The notes beneath the pieces were generated by a model, which saw only the letters and a list, made by a program, of their open reading frames with translations, did not search any database and was not told the origin of the DNA. Source: JACCVL01 sp963704295 (GTDB lineage Bacteria > Actinomycetota > Actinomycetes > Propionibacteriales > Nocardioidaceae). Taken from it: DNA of 64,000 nt. A program made the translations under genes and the position numbers. The stretch spans positions 868,001 through 932,000 of the forward strand of contig OY969884.1 in NCBI GenBank assembly GCA_963704295.1, written 5' to 3'. This document shows positions 16,206 to 24,938 of the stretch, in pieces (position 1 is the first letter of the stretch; the number at the start of each line of letters is the position of its first letter).

Positions 16206-19200
16206 TCAGTCCAGCAGGCCGCGGGCGACCCGCAGCGCGACCGACATCCGGGCCAGGTCCGGCGACTCCTCCCGGCAGATCTCCCGCAGCGTGGCCCTGC
16301 TGCGCTGCAGTGCCGTGCCGCGTGCCTCCGCCCACTCCGACACCTGCCGCTCGGCGTGCTCGACGTTCAGGTCCCCCGCGTCGGCGAGGTCGCGCACCAC
16401 CTTGTCGGTCAGGCCGGCGTGCACCTGCTGGAGGTCGTCTCGCAGCGACGCGCGGGCCATCGTCTGCCAGCGGTCCAGCCGGGGCAGCTCCAGCACCCGG
16501 TCGTAGAGCGTGTCCAGGCCGAGCTGCTGGCCGAGCACGCTGTGCACCCGGGCCACCCGCAGCGGGTCGTGCTCGAGCCGCTGCGCCACCTCGACGATGG
16601 CAAGCGCGCTGTAGGCCGGGGCCAGCGTCGCTATCCGGACCGCGATCTCGTCGGGCACGCCGGCGTCGATCAGGTGCGCCGCATGCTCCGACAGCCGCTC
16701 CGCGTCCCGCCCGACAAGCACGTCCGGCAGGCCCCGGACCACCTTGGTCACCGCCGGCCCGATCCGCTCCACGGTGCCCTCGGCGTCGTGGTGCCAGCGG
16801 TGGTTGACCAACCAGCGAGTGGCCCGCTCGCTCAGCGTCCGGATGTCCAGCCGCATCCGGGTCTGCACCTGAGCCTCGACATCGTGGTCGAGCTCGTGGA
16901 CGAGGTCGTTGAGGTGCTCGGTCCCGAAGAGCTCGGCGGCGATCGAGTGCGCACGGGCGAGCTCGGACGCCGTCGCCCCGGTCTCGCCGGACAGCCGCTG
17001 GAAGAAGGTGATCCCGCCGGTGTTCACCAGCTCGTTGACCACCTGGGTGACGATGATCTCGCGGCGCAGCGGGTGCGCGTCCATCTGCTCGCGGAAGTCC
17101 TGCCGCATCGGAGTGGGGAAGTACCGATACAGCCGACCGCGCATGAACGGGTCGTCCGGCACGTCGCTGTCCAACAGCTCCTCGGCGAGCACGATCTTCG
17201 TGTACGCGAGCAGCACCGCCAGCTCGGGCTGGGTCAGCCCGAGGTCCTGGTCCCGCCGCCGGGCGATCTCCTTGTTGTCCGGCAGGAACTCCAGCGACCG
17301 GTTGAGCAGCCCGGCCCGCTCCATCCGGCGCATCCAGTCCGCGTGGACGTGCAGCAGCGACGGGGCCCCGACGGCCGAGTTGGCCAGGGCCAGGTTCTGT
17401 CCGTCGTTGTCGGCGAGCACCAGCCGGGCCACCTCGTCGGTCATCGCCTGCAGCAGCGCGTTGCGCTGCTTGCCGGTCAGGTCGCCGTCGGCGACCACCC
17501 GGTCGAGCAGGATCTTGATGTTGACCTCGTGGTCGGAGGTGTCCACCCCGGCCGAGTTGTCGATGAAGTCGGTGGTGATCCGCCCGCCGGTCAGCGCGTA
17601 CTCCACCCGGCCGCGCTGGGTGAAGCCGAGGTTGCCGCCCTCGCCGACGCAGCGCACCCGCAGGTCCGCGCCGTCGACCCGGATCGCGTCGTTCGCCTTG
17701 TCCCCGGCCTCGGTGTGCGTCTCGGCGCTCGCCTTGACGTAGGTGCCGATCCCGCCGTTCCACAGCAGGTCCACCGGCGCGCGCAGGATCGCCTGCAGCA
17801 GCTCGTGGGTGGTCAGCTTCTGCACCCCGTCGGCGATGCCGAGCGCCTCGCGCATCTCGGCCGACACCTTGATCGACTTGGCCGACCGCGGGAACACCCC
17901 GCCGCCGGCGGAGATCAGGTCGGTGTCGTAGTCGGCCCAGCTGGAGCGCGGCTGGTCGAACAGCCGGCGACGCTCGGCGTACGAGGTGGCGGCGTCCGGG
18001 TTCGGGTCGACGAAGACGTGCCGGTGGTCGAAGGCCGCCACCAGCCGGGTGTGCTCGGACAGCAGCATCCCGTTGCCGAACACGTCGCCGGACATGTCGC
18101 CGATCCCCACGCAGGTGAAGTCCTCGGTCTGGCAGTCCACCCCCATCTCCCGGAAGTGCCGCCGGACCGACTCCCACGCGCCGCGCGCGGTGATCCCCAT
18201 CGCCTTGTGGTCGTAACCCGCCGACCCGCCGGACGCGAACGCGTCGCCGAGCCAGAAGCCGTACTCCTCCGCGAGCTCGTTGGCGATGTCGGAGAAGGAG
18301 GCGGTGCCCTTGTCCGCCGCCACCACGAGGTAGGCGTCCTCACCGTCGTGCCGGACCACCCGCGGCGGCGGGACCACCTGCTCGCGCTTGAGGTTGTCGG
18401 TGACGTCGAGCAGACCGGAGATGAAGATCCGGTAGCAGGCCACGCCCTCGGCCATCCAGGCGTCCCGGTGATGCTGCGGGTCCGGCAGCTGCTTGCAGTA
18501 GAAGCCGCCCTTGGCACCCACCGGCACGATGACCGCGTTCTTGACCATCTGCGCCTTGACCAGGCCGAGGATCTCGGTCCGGAAGTCCTCACGCCGGTCG
18601 GACCAGCGCAACCCGCCGCGCGCGACGTGGCCGAAGCGCAGGTGTACGCCCTCGACCCGCGGGGAGTAGACGAACACCTCGTAGCGCGGCCTCGGCTGGG
18701 GCAGGTCCTCGATCTTCTGCGGCTCCAGCTTGATCGCCATCGCGCTGCGCGAACCACCGTCGTCGTCGCCGGGCACGAAGTAGTTGGTCCGCACGGTGGC
18801 GCTGATCGCGGTGACGAACGAGCGCAGGATCCGGTCGTGGTCGAGGCTCTCCACCTCGTCCAGGGCGCCGGTCAGCCGGGCCTCCAGGTCGGCGATCATC
18901 GCCACCCGAGACTCGCCGTCGGCGGGCACGTCGTGGGTGCCCGGGTCGAAGCGGGCGTAGAACAGGTCCACCAGCATGCGGGCCACCGAGCAGTGCCGCA
19001 GCACGGTGTCCTCGACGTACTCCTGGCTGAAGGGGGTGCCGGCCTGCCGCATCCAGCGGGCGTACGCACGCAGCACCGACACCTGCCGCCAGGACAGCCC
19101 GGCGGCGAGCACCAGCCGGTTGAATCCGTCCGCCTCGGCGCGGCCCTGCCAGCAGGCGCGGAACGCATCCTGGAACAGCTCGCGGCCCTGCTCGCCCGGC

Positions 19201-21134
19201 TCCCCCGCGTAGCGCAGCCCGAAGTCGTAGATCCACGCCACCGGCTGACCCGCACCGTCAGGCTGCAGGCCGTACGGGCGCTCGTCGACCACCTCGACCC
19301 CGAGCGAGCTGAACAACGGCAGCACCTCGGTGAGCGACATCGGCGCACCCGTCCGGTACACCTTGAACCGGCCCTCGCCGGGCGGCGCGTCGGCCGGCGC
19401 GTACAGGTGCAGCCCGATGCCCTCCTGGCTGTCCACCGTCTCCAGCCGCTGCAGGTCACTGACCCCGACCCGCGGGCTGAAGTCCTCCTTGTACGCCTCG
19501 GGGAAGGCCTCGCCGTACTCCCGCACGGCGCGCGCGCCGTCGGCCTCCCCGAGGATGTCGTAGGCGGCCTGCGCCAGGTCGTCGGTCCACGACCGGGTCG
19601 CCTCCGCGAGCAGCGACTCGATCCGGGGCTCGTCGATGTCGCCGACCAGCTCGCCTCGCGGCGGCCGGACCACGAAGTGCAGCCGGGCGAGCACCGACTC
19701 GCTGACCCGCGCGGTGTAGTCGACGGTTGCACCCTCGGTGTGCCCGTCGTCGGTGAGCGCGGCGGCGAGGATCGACTCCATCCGCAGCCGGACCTGGGTC
19801 GTGTACCGGTCCCGCGGCAGGTAGACCAGGCAGGACAGGTAGCGCCGGTACGGGTCGGGGCGGACGAACAGCCGCAGCTGCCGGCGCTCCTGCAGGTGCA
19901 GCACGGCGTGCAGGGTCGGGACCAGCTCCTCGACCGGCGTCTGGAAAAGCTCGTCTCGCGGATAGGTCTCCAGCAGGTCCAGCAGCGCCTTGCCGCTGTG
20001 GCTCATCGGCTGGAAGCCGAGGTGCTCCAGCACCTCGACGGTCTTGCGCCGCAGGACCGGGATCCGCGTGACCGACTCGGTGTAGGCGGCGGACGAGAAC
20101 AGGCCGAGGAAGCGGCGCTCGCCATTCACCTCGCCGTCCTCGTCGAAGGTCTTAATGCTCACGTAGTCGAGGTACGCCGGCCGGTGCACGGTGGAGCGGG
20201 AGTTGGCCTTGGTGATGATCGACAGCACCTTGTCGCGGGCCCGCTCGGCCACCGGCGCGGGCAGCCGGCCGGACTCGGCGGGCGGGTCCGAGCGGAGCAC
20301 GCCGAGCCCGCTGCCCGGCACCGCCTTGAGCACGTCACCGTCCGGCTCGTCCGGACGACCGATGGTGTACTCGCGGTAGCCGACGAAGGTGAAGTGGTCG
20401 TCCGCGAGCCAGCTGAACAGCTCGGCGACCTCGGACACCTCGACCTCGGGCAGCGGCGGCGGGTCGGTGCGCAGCTGGTCCACGATGCTCAGCGCGCGGG
20501 CCTGCATCTTCGACCAGTCCTCCACCGACTCCCGCACGTCCCGGAGCACCGCGGTGAGGCCGCGCTCGAGCTCCGCGATCCGCTGGGGGTCGTCGACCCG
20601 GTCGATCTCGATGTGCATCCAGGACTCGGGGACGGTGCCCTCCGGCGCGGCGCCGGCCTCGTCGCCGTCGGGCTCGAGGGTCGGGTCGGCGCCCCGGTCG
20701 AGCTCCAGCAGCCGGCCGGTCACGTCCCGGCGGACCCGCAGCTGCGGGTGGACGACCAGGTGGATTCCGTGGCTGTGGTGGGCCAGGAACATGGTCACCG
20801 AGTCGACCAGGAACGGCATGTCGTCGGTCACGATCTCGACCACGGTGTGGCCGGCCGCGGACCAGCCGTGCTCGCCGACGGTCGGGGTCGACACCTGCAC
20901 GGTGGCGGTGCCCTGCGGGCGCTGGCCGGCGAGCCGGTACTGACTCATCGCGGCGCCGTAGATGTCCTCGGGCTCGCGACCCTCGAGCTCCTCGATCGCC
21001 ACGTGCCGGTAGTAGGTGGCGAGCAGTCCGTGGACGGTGTCCGCCTCGACCCCGGAGGTGGCTCGTCGGGCCGCCGCGACTTCGTCTGCTCGCTCGAGGA
21101 GCGCGGCCAGGGCCCGGTCCTGCTGGATCCGCAT
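16206..21134 (-). CDS. gdh: Large NAD-specific glutamate dehydrogenase
   Basis: A 1642-residue enzyme of the GDH_180 class that oxidatively deaminates glutamate to 2-oxoglutarate and ammonia with NAD. N-terminal ACT-like regulatory modules span roughly residues 60-700; the catalytic core lies near the middle, with the lysine motif in VPVGAKGGFYCKQLPDP and substrate/cofactor elements GIGDMSGDVFGNGM and GEGGNLGFTQRGR. A helical C-terminal domain completes the family architecture. I chose the ATG at 21134 (MRIQQDRALAALL); the frame continues upstream without homology. The reverse strand carries a 1608-codon open frame that is a composition artefact. Together with pruA close by, it would funnel proline-derived glutamate into the TCA cycle. 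Confidence 0.95.
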   Translation of the reverse strand: MRIQQDRALAALLERADEVAAARRATSGVEADTVHGLLATYYRHVAIEELEGREPEDIYGAAMSQYRLAGQRPQGTATVQVSTPTVGEHGWSAAGHTVVEIVTDDMPFLVDSVTMFLAHHSHGIHLVVHPQLRVRRDVTGRLLELDRGADPTLEPDGDEAGAAPEGTVPESWMHIEIDRVDDPQRIAELERGLTAVLRDVRESVEDWSKMQARALSIVDQLRTDPPPLPEVEVSEVAELFSWLADDHFTFVGYREYTIGRPDEPDGDVLKAVPGSGLGVLRSDPPAESGRLPAPVAERARDKVLSIITKANSRSTVHRPAYLDYVSIKTFDEDGEVNGERRFLGLFSSAAYTESVTRIPVLRRKTVEVLEHLGFQPMSHSGKALLDLLETYPRDELFQTPVEELVPTLHAVLHLQERRQLRLFVRPDPYRRYLSCLVYLPRDRYTTQVRLRMESILAAALTDDGHTEGATVDYTARVSESVLARLHFVVRPPRGELVGDIDEPRIESLLAEATRSWTDDLAQAAYDILGEADGARAVREYGEAFPEAYKEDFSPRVGVSDLQRLETVDSQEGIGLHLYAPADAPPGEGRFKVYRTGAPMSLTEVLPLFSSLGVEVVDERPYGLQPDGAGQPVAWIYDFGLRYAGEPGEQGRELFQDAFRACWQGRAEADGFNRLVLAAGLSWRQVSVLRAYARWMRQAGTPFSQEYVEDTVLRHCSVARMLVDLFYARFDPGTHDVPADGESRVAMIADLEARLTGALDEVESLDHDRILRSFVTAISATVRTNYFVPGDDDGGSRSAMAIKLEPQKIEDLPQPRPRYEVFVYSPRVEGVHLRFGHVARGGLRWSDRREDFRTEILGLVKAQMVKNAVIVPVGAKGGFYCKQLPDPQHHRDAWMAEGVACYRIFISGLLDVTDNLKREQVVPPPRVVRHDGEDAYLVVAADKGTASFSDIANELAEEYGFWLGDAFASGGSAGYDHKAMGITARGAWESVRRHFREMGVDCQTEDFTCVGIGDMSGDVFGNGMLLSEHTRLVAAFDHRHVFVDPNPDAATSYAERRRLFDQPRSSWADYDTDLISAGGGVFPRSAKSIKVSAEMREALGIADGVQKLTTHELLQAILRAPVDLLWNGGIGTYVKASAETHTEAGDKANDAIRVDGADLRVRCVGEGGNLGFTQRGRVEYALTGGRITTDFIDNSAGVDTSDHEVNIKILLDRVVADGDLTGKQRNALLQAMTDEVARLVLADNDGQNLALANSAVGAPSLLHVHADWMRRMERAGLLNRSLEFLPDNKEIARRRDQDLGLTQPELAVLLAYTKIVLAEELLDSDVPDDPFMRGRLYRYFPTPMRQDFREQMDAHPLRREIIVTQVVNELVNTGGITFFQRLSGETGATASELARAHSIAAELFGTEHLNDLVHELDHDVEAQVQTRMRLDIRTLSERATRWLVNHRWHHDAEGTVERIGPAVTKVVRGLPDVLVGRDAERLSEHAAHLIDAGVPDEIAVRIATLAPAYSALAIVEVAQRLEHDPLRVARVHSVLGQQLGLDTLYDRVLELPRLDRWQTMARASLRDDLQQVHAGLTDKVVRDLADAGDLNVEHAERQVSEWAEARGTALQRSRATLREICREESPDLARMSVALRVARGLLD

Positions 21135-21191
21135 GGTGCCGACACTAGTCCTGCTCGCCGGCGCCGCATGGGGGGTGCATGATGGCCGGCC

Positions 21192-21677
21192 ATGAAGCTC
21201 ACCGAGCAGCACTCCTATCCCGCCGAGCCGGCGGCAGTCTGGGCGATGCTCACCGACCCGGCGTTCCGGGCCGAGGTGTCGAAGGCGATCGGCGCGACCT
21301 CGCACGACGTCGCGATCGACGCCGACGACGACGGCGGCACGATCACCGTCACCCGGGTGCTGCCCGCCGACGTACCGGACTTCGCGAGGAAGTTCGTCGG
21401 GGAGACCATGACTGTGGTGCAGACCGAGACCTGGGGTCCGGCCGACGGCGACGGCAGCCGGCGCGCCGACGTCCGGCTCGACGTGCAGGGACAGCCGGCC
21501 GGGATGACCAGCGTGCACGCCCTCTCTCCGGTCGGCTCAGGTGCCGTGCTCGACATCGAGGGCGAGATCAAGGTCAGGATCCCGATCGTCGGCGGGAAGC
21601 TGGAGCGGGAGCTGCTGAAGGGCGTGTCCGCCGGGCTGCGGGTGGAGCAGGAGGTCGGGCAGCGCTACCTGTCCTGA
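21192..21677 (+). CDS. DUF2505 family protein (START/SRPBCC-like fold)
   Basis: A 161-residue protein with the layout of DUF2505: an N-terminal strand (MKLTEQHSYPAEPAAVWAML), then GGTITVTRVLPADVPDFARKFVGE and a C-terminal helix (LERELLKGVSAGLRVEQE). The fold is thought to be the helix-grip ligand-binding type common in SRPBCC proteins; the ligand is unknown. No catalytic motif is visible. It starts 57 bases from the divergent gdh start and converges with pruA (18 bases between stops). Confidence 0.85.
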   Translation: MKLTEQHSYPAEPAAVWAMLTDPAFRAEVSKAIGATSHDVAIDADDDGGTITVTRVLPADVPDFARKFVGETMTVVQTETWGPADGDGSRRADVRLDVQGQPAGMTSVHALSPVGSGAVLDIEGEIKVRIPIVGGKLERELLKGVSAGLRVEQEVGQRYLS

Positions 21678-21695
21678 CCGGTCACTCGCCGCCGG

Positions 21696-23354
21696 TCACT
21701 CCTGGTCCGGCGCCATGTGCGGGTAGGAGTGGTCCACCGGCGGCACGAACGTCTCCTTGATCGCGCGGGTGGACGTCCAGCGCAGCAGGTTCTGCATCGC
21801 CCCTGCCTTGTCGTTGGTGCCCGACCCGCGCGCCCCGCCGAACGGCTGCTGGCCGACGACCGCCCCGGTCGGCTTGTCGTTCACGTAGAAGTTGCCGGCG
21901 GTGTAGCGCAGCCGCTGCTGGGCGTCGACGATCGCGGCCCTGTCGGTGGCGATGATCGACCCGGTCAGCGCGTACGGGGTCGCGGACTCCATCTGCTCGA
22001 CCACCCGGTTGTACTGCCGGTCGGGGTAGACGTGCACGGACAGGATCGGGCCGAAGTACTCCGTCGTGAACACCTCGTCAGTCGGGTCCTCGCCCACCAG
22101 GACGGTGGGGCGCACGAACCAGCCCTCGCTGTCGTCGCAGCTGCCGCCGGCGGCGACCCGGATGGACGAGGTGGCATGCGCCCGCTCCAGCGCGCTCTTG
22201 TGCTTGGCGAAGGCCCGGTCGTCGATGACCGCGCCCATGAAGTTCCCGAGGTCGGTCACCGGCCCCACCGGCAGCGACTCGGTCAGCCCGAGGAGATCGC
22301 TCTCGATCCTGCGCCACAGGCTGCGTGGCACGTAGGCACGGGAGGCGGCCGAGCACTTCTGCCCCTGGTACTCGAACGCGCCGCGCACCAGCGCCGTGCG
22401 CAGCACGTCCGGGTCGGCGCTCGGGTGCGCCAGCACGAAGTCCTTGCCGCCGGTCTCCCCCACCAGCCGGGGGTACGACCGGTAGCCGGCGATGTTCGCG
22501 CCCACCCGCTGCCAGAGGTGCTGGAAGGTCGCAGTCGAACCGGTGAAGTGGATGCCGGCGAGGTCGGGGTCGGCGAGCGCCACGTCGGAGACCGCGATGC
22601 CGTCGCCGGTGACCATGTTGATCACTCCGGGCGGCAGCCCGGCAGCCTCGAGCAGCCGCATGGTGTACCAGGCGGCCAGCGTCTGCGTCGGTGCCGGCTT
22701 CCAGACCACGGTGTTGCCCATCAGGGCCGGCGCGGTGGGCAGGTTTCCGGCGATCGCGGTGAAGTTGAACGGCGTGACCGCGTAGACGAAGCCCTCCAGT
22801 GGGCGGTGGTCGAGCCGGTTCCAGATGCCGGGGCTGTTGGTGACCGGCTGCTCGGCCAGCAGTCGCTTGCCGAACAGCACGTTCATCCGCCAGAAGTCGA
22901 TCAGCTCGCAGGCGGCGTCGATCTCGGCCTGGGTGGCGGTCTTGGACTGCCCGAGCATGGTGGCGGCGTTCAGCGTCTGCCGCCACGGGCCGGCCAGCAG
23001 CTCGGCGGCGCGCAGCAGCACCGCCGCCCGCTCGTCGTAGGGCAGCGCCCGCCAGCCCGGCGCCGCGGCCTTGGCCGCGGCCACCGCCGCCCGGGCGTCG
23101 GTGCCGGTGGCGTTCTTCATCGTGCCGAGAACATGCCGCCGGGCATGAGGCTGGACCACGTCGATCCGCTTGCCGCCGCCCATCTTCTGCTCGCCGCCGA
23201 TGGTGCACGACAGGTCGAGGCGCTCCGACGCCAGCTGCACCAGCCGCTTCTCGAGCACCGCCCGCTCGGGGTTTCCGGGGGCGTAGGTGAGCACCGGCTC
23301 GTTGACGGGCGAGGGGACCTGGGTCGAGGCGTCCAGGGCGTGCGTCGGAGTCAT
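21696..23354 (-). CDS. pruA: L-glutamate gamma-semialdehyde (1-pyrroline-5-carboxylate) dehydrogenase
   Basis: The second step of proline catabolism: oxidation of P5C/glutamate semialdehyde to glutamate with NAD. The 552-residue single-domain protein has the P5CDH-type motifs AVTPFNFTAIAGNL and KPAPTQ, the general base in VGETGGKDF and the catalytic cysteine in YQGQKCSAASR, and it ends with PFGGARGSGTNDKAG, which is typical of the group. The ATG at 23354 fits the known N-terminus; the open frame extends further up without homology. No proline dehydrogenase (putB) is adjacent. The product glutamate is the substrate of the gdh encoded 560 bases away. Confidence 0.94.
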   Translation of the reverse strand: MTPTHALDASTQVPSPVNEPVLTYAPGNPERAVLEKRLVQLASERLDLSCTIGGEQKMGGGKRIDVVQPHARRHVLGTMKNATGTDARAAVAAAKAAAPGWRALPYDERAAVLLRAAELLAGPWRQTLNAATMLGQSKTATQAEIDAACELIDFWRMNVLFGKRLLAEQPVTNSPGIWNRLDHRPLEGFVYAVTPFNFTAIAGNLPTAPALMGNTVVWKPAPTQTLAAWYTMRLLEAAGLPPGVINMVTGDGIAVSDVALADPDLAGIHFTGSTATFQHLWQRVGANIAGYRSYPRLVGETGGKDFVLAHPSADPDVLRTALVRGAFEYQGQKCSAASRAYVPRSLWRRIESDLLGLTESLPVGPVTDLGNFMGAVIDDRAFAKHKSALERAHATSSIRVAAGGSCDDSEGWFVRPTVLVGEDPTDEVFTTEYFGPILSVHVYPDRQYNRVVEQMESATPYALTGSIIATDRAAIVDAQQRLRYTAGNFYVNDKPTGAVVGQQPFGGARGSGTNDKAGAMQNLLRWTSTRAIKETFVPPVDHSYPHMAPDQE

Positions 23355-23463
23355 GCCTGCATCTTGGCACTGCTCCCGGCGGCGTTCCCACCCGAGATCT
23401 GCCGGCAGTTCGTGGGGGTTCCGGATGGGGAGGAGGGCGGCTAGGTTGAGGCAATTGAGTACG

Positions 23464-23495
23464 TTGGGGGTAATTGGGTGGTTCGCCGTTATAGC
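23464..23495 (+). promoter_or_regulatory. Possible promoter of the LVIVD/choice-of-anchor-B gene
   Basis: An unusually AT-rich patch for this genome lies between pruA and the secreted propeller gene. A TATAGC hexamer at 23490-23495, 31 bases before the ATG, could be a -10; the nearest -35-like sequence, TTGGGG (23464-23469), is at a poor 20-base spacing. Suggestive only. Confidence 0.25.
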
Positions 23496-23525
23496 GGGCT
23501 GCGCACCGATCGGGAGGCAGCATCC

Positions 23526-24884
23526 ATGAAGGGACGACTTCTCGTCGCCGTCGTGACGGCGTTCGCCGCCGCTGTACTGGGCATCGGGGTGTCCTACGGT
23601 GGCGACGACGACCGGGCGAACCGGCACAACGCCGTCGGGTCGGACCAGGCCAGGCAGTTCGCCGAAATCGCCGGCAAGGACACCGACGCCGCCAACCGGG
23701 TGCCGGGCAGCTTCGCCCGCTGTGCCGACGGCATGGCAGCTGAGTTCCCGTGTGACGGCATCGACATGCTCAGCCAGGTCAGCCGGCAGAAGCTCGGCTT
23801 GAGCTTCGTCAACGACATCTGGGGCTGGACCGACCCGCGCAGCGGCGACGACTACGCGCTCGTCGGCGGCACCGAGGGCACGGTGTTCGTCGACATCACC
23901 AAGCCGCGGCGGCCTGACATCATCGGCACCCTACCGACGGCCTCGACCGAAGGCGGTGTGTTCTGGCGCGACCTCAAGGTGCACCGCATGCACGCCTTCA
24001 TCGTGTCCGAGCACGACAACCACGGGATGCAGGTCTTCGACCTGACCCAGCTGCGTGGCGTCCAGGGCCCGCCGGTGACCTTCAACGAGACCGCGCACTA
24101 CGAAGTCGGTGGTGAGGGCAACACGCACAACCTGAACATCAACTCCGACACGGGCTACGCGTATCTGGTGGGCACCAGCACCTGCAACAGCGGGCTGCAC
24201 ATGGTGGACATCAGCCAGCCCACCAGCCCCACCTTCGCCGGCTGCTTCCAGGACCACGGCTACATCCACGACACCCAGTGCGCGATCTACCACGGTCCGG
24301 ACCGCGACTATCGCGGGCACGAGATCTGCTTCAACGCGAACGCCGAGTTCGTCGGACCGACCATCGAGGACATCGAGAACACGGTCTCGATCGTCGACGT
24401 CACCGACAAGGACAACCCAATCCCGCTCGCGCGGATGTTCTACGGCCGGGACGGATACAGCCACCAGGGCTGGTTGACCGCCAATCAGCGGTACTACCTG
24501 CACGGGGACGAACTCGACGAGGTCCTGCGTGGGGACCGGACGCGAACGCGGGTTTGGGACGTCCGCGACCTCGAGTCGCCCGAGGAGATCCGCTCCTTCC
24601 AGAACGAGACGACCTCGATCGACCACAACATGTACACGAAGTTCAAGCGGTCGTACCACTCGAACTACACCTCCGGGCTGCGCATCTACGACAACAGCGC
24701 GGTGGCCGACGGTGAGCTGTCCGAGATCGCGTTCTTCGACATGTACCCCGAGAACGATGACCCGACCTTCGAAGGTGGCACGTGGAGCAACTATCCGTAC
24801 TACGCGGGTGAGCGCTTCGTGGCGGTCAGTTCCATGGACCGCGGGCTGTTCGTGCTCCGCCCGCAGGCTGGGCTGGGTCGCTGA
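23526..24884 (+). CDS. Secreted choice-of-anchor-B / LVIVD-repeat beta-propeller protein
   Basis: A 452-residue exported protein with a signal peptide (about 1-25: MKGRLLVAVVTAFAAAVLG). The mature part carries LVIVD-like repeats in which a strand ending in VDI or FDL is followed by polar turns (FVDITKPRRPDIIG, MQVFDLTQLRG, HMVDISQPTSP, VSIVDVTDKDNP, SGLRIYDNSA), as in the choice-of-anchor-B domain of secreted or surface proteins. The family is widespread but without known activity. The start follows GGGAGG at good spacing. There is no LPXTG or other visible anchor. It is less GC-rich than the neighbouring metabolic genes. Confidence 0.83.
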   Translation: MKGRLLVAVVTAFAAAVLGIGVSYGGDDDRANRHNAVGSDQARQFAEIAGKDTDAANRVPGSFARCADGMAAEFPCDGIDMLSQVSRQKLGLSFVNDIWGWTDPRSGDDYALVGGTEGTVFVDITKPRRPDIIGTLPTASTEGGVFWRDLKVHRMHAFIVSEHDNHGMQVFDLTQLRGVQGPPVTFNETAHYEVGGEGNTHNLNINSDTGYAYLVGTSTCNSGLHMVDISQPTSPTFAGCFQDHGYIHDTQCAIYHGPDRDYRGHEICFNANAEFVGPTIEDIENTVSIVDVTDKDNPIPLARMFYGRDGYSHQGWLTANQRYYLHGDELDEVLRGDRTRTRVWDVRDLESPEEIRSFQNETTSIDHNMYTKFKRSYHSNYTSGLRIYDNSAVADGELSEIAFFDMYPENDDPTFEGGTWSNYPYYAGERFVAVSSMDRGLFVLRPQAGLGR

Positions 24885-24938
24885 CCAGCGCGCCCTGAGG
24901 GACGTGCCGCGGCTTAGGCACAGGTCAGGAGCGCCATC

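Noticed and set aside
16356..21182. 1608-codon open frame on the plus strand
   Set aside because: It is antisense to the motif-rich NAD-GDH and its translation is a His/Val/Gly/Arg-rich low-complexity product typical of GC-rich shadow frames.
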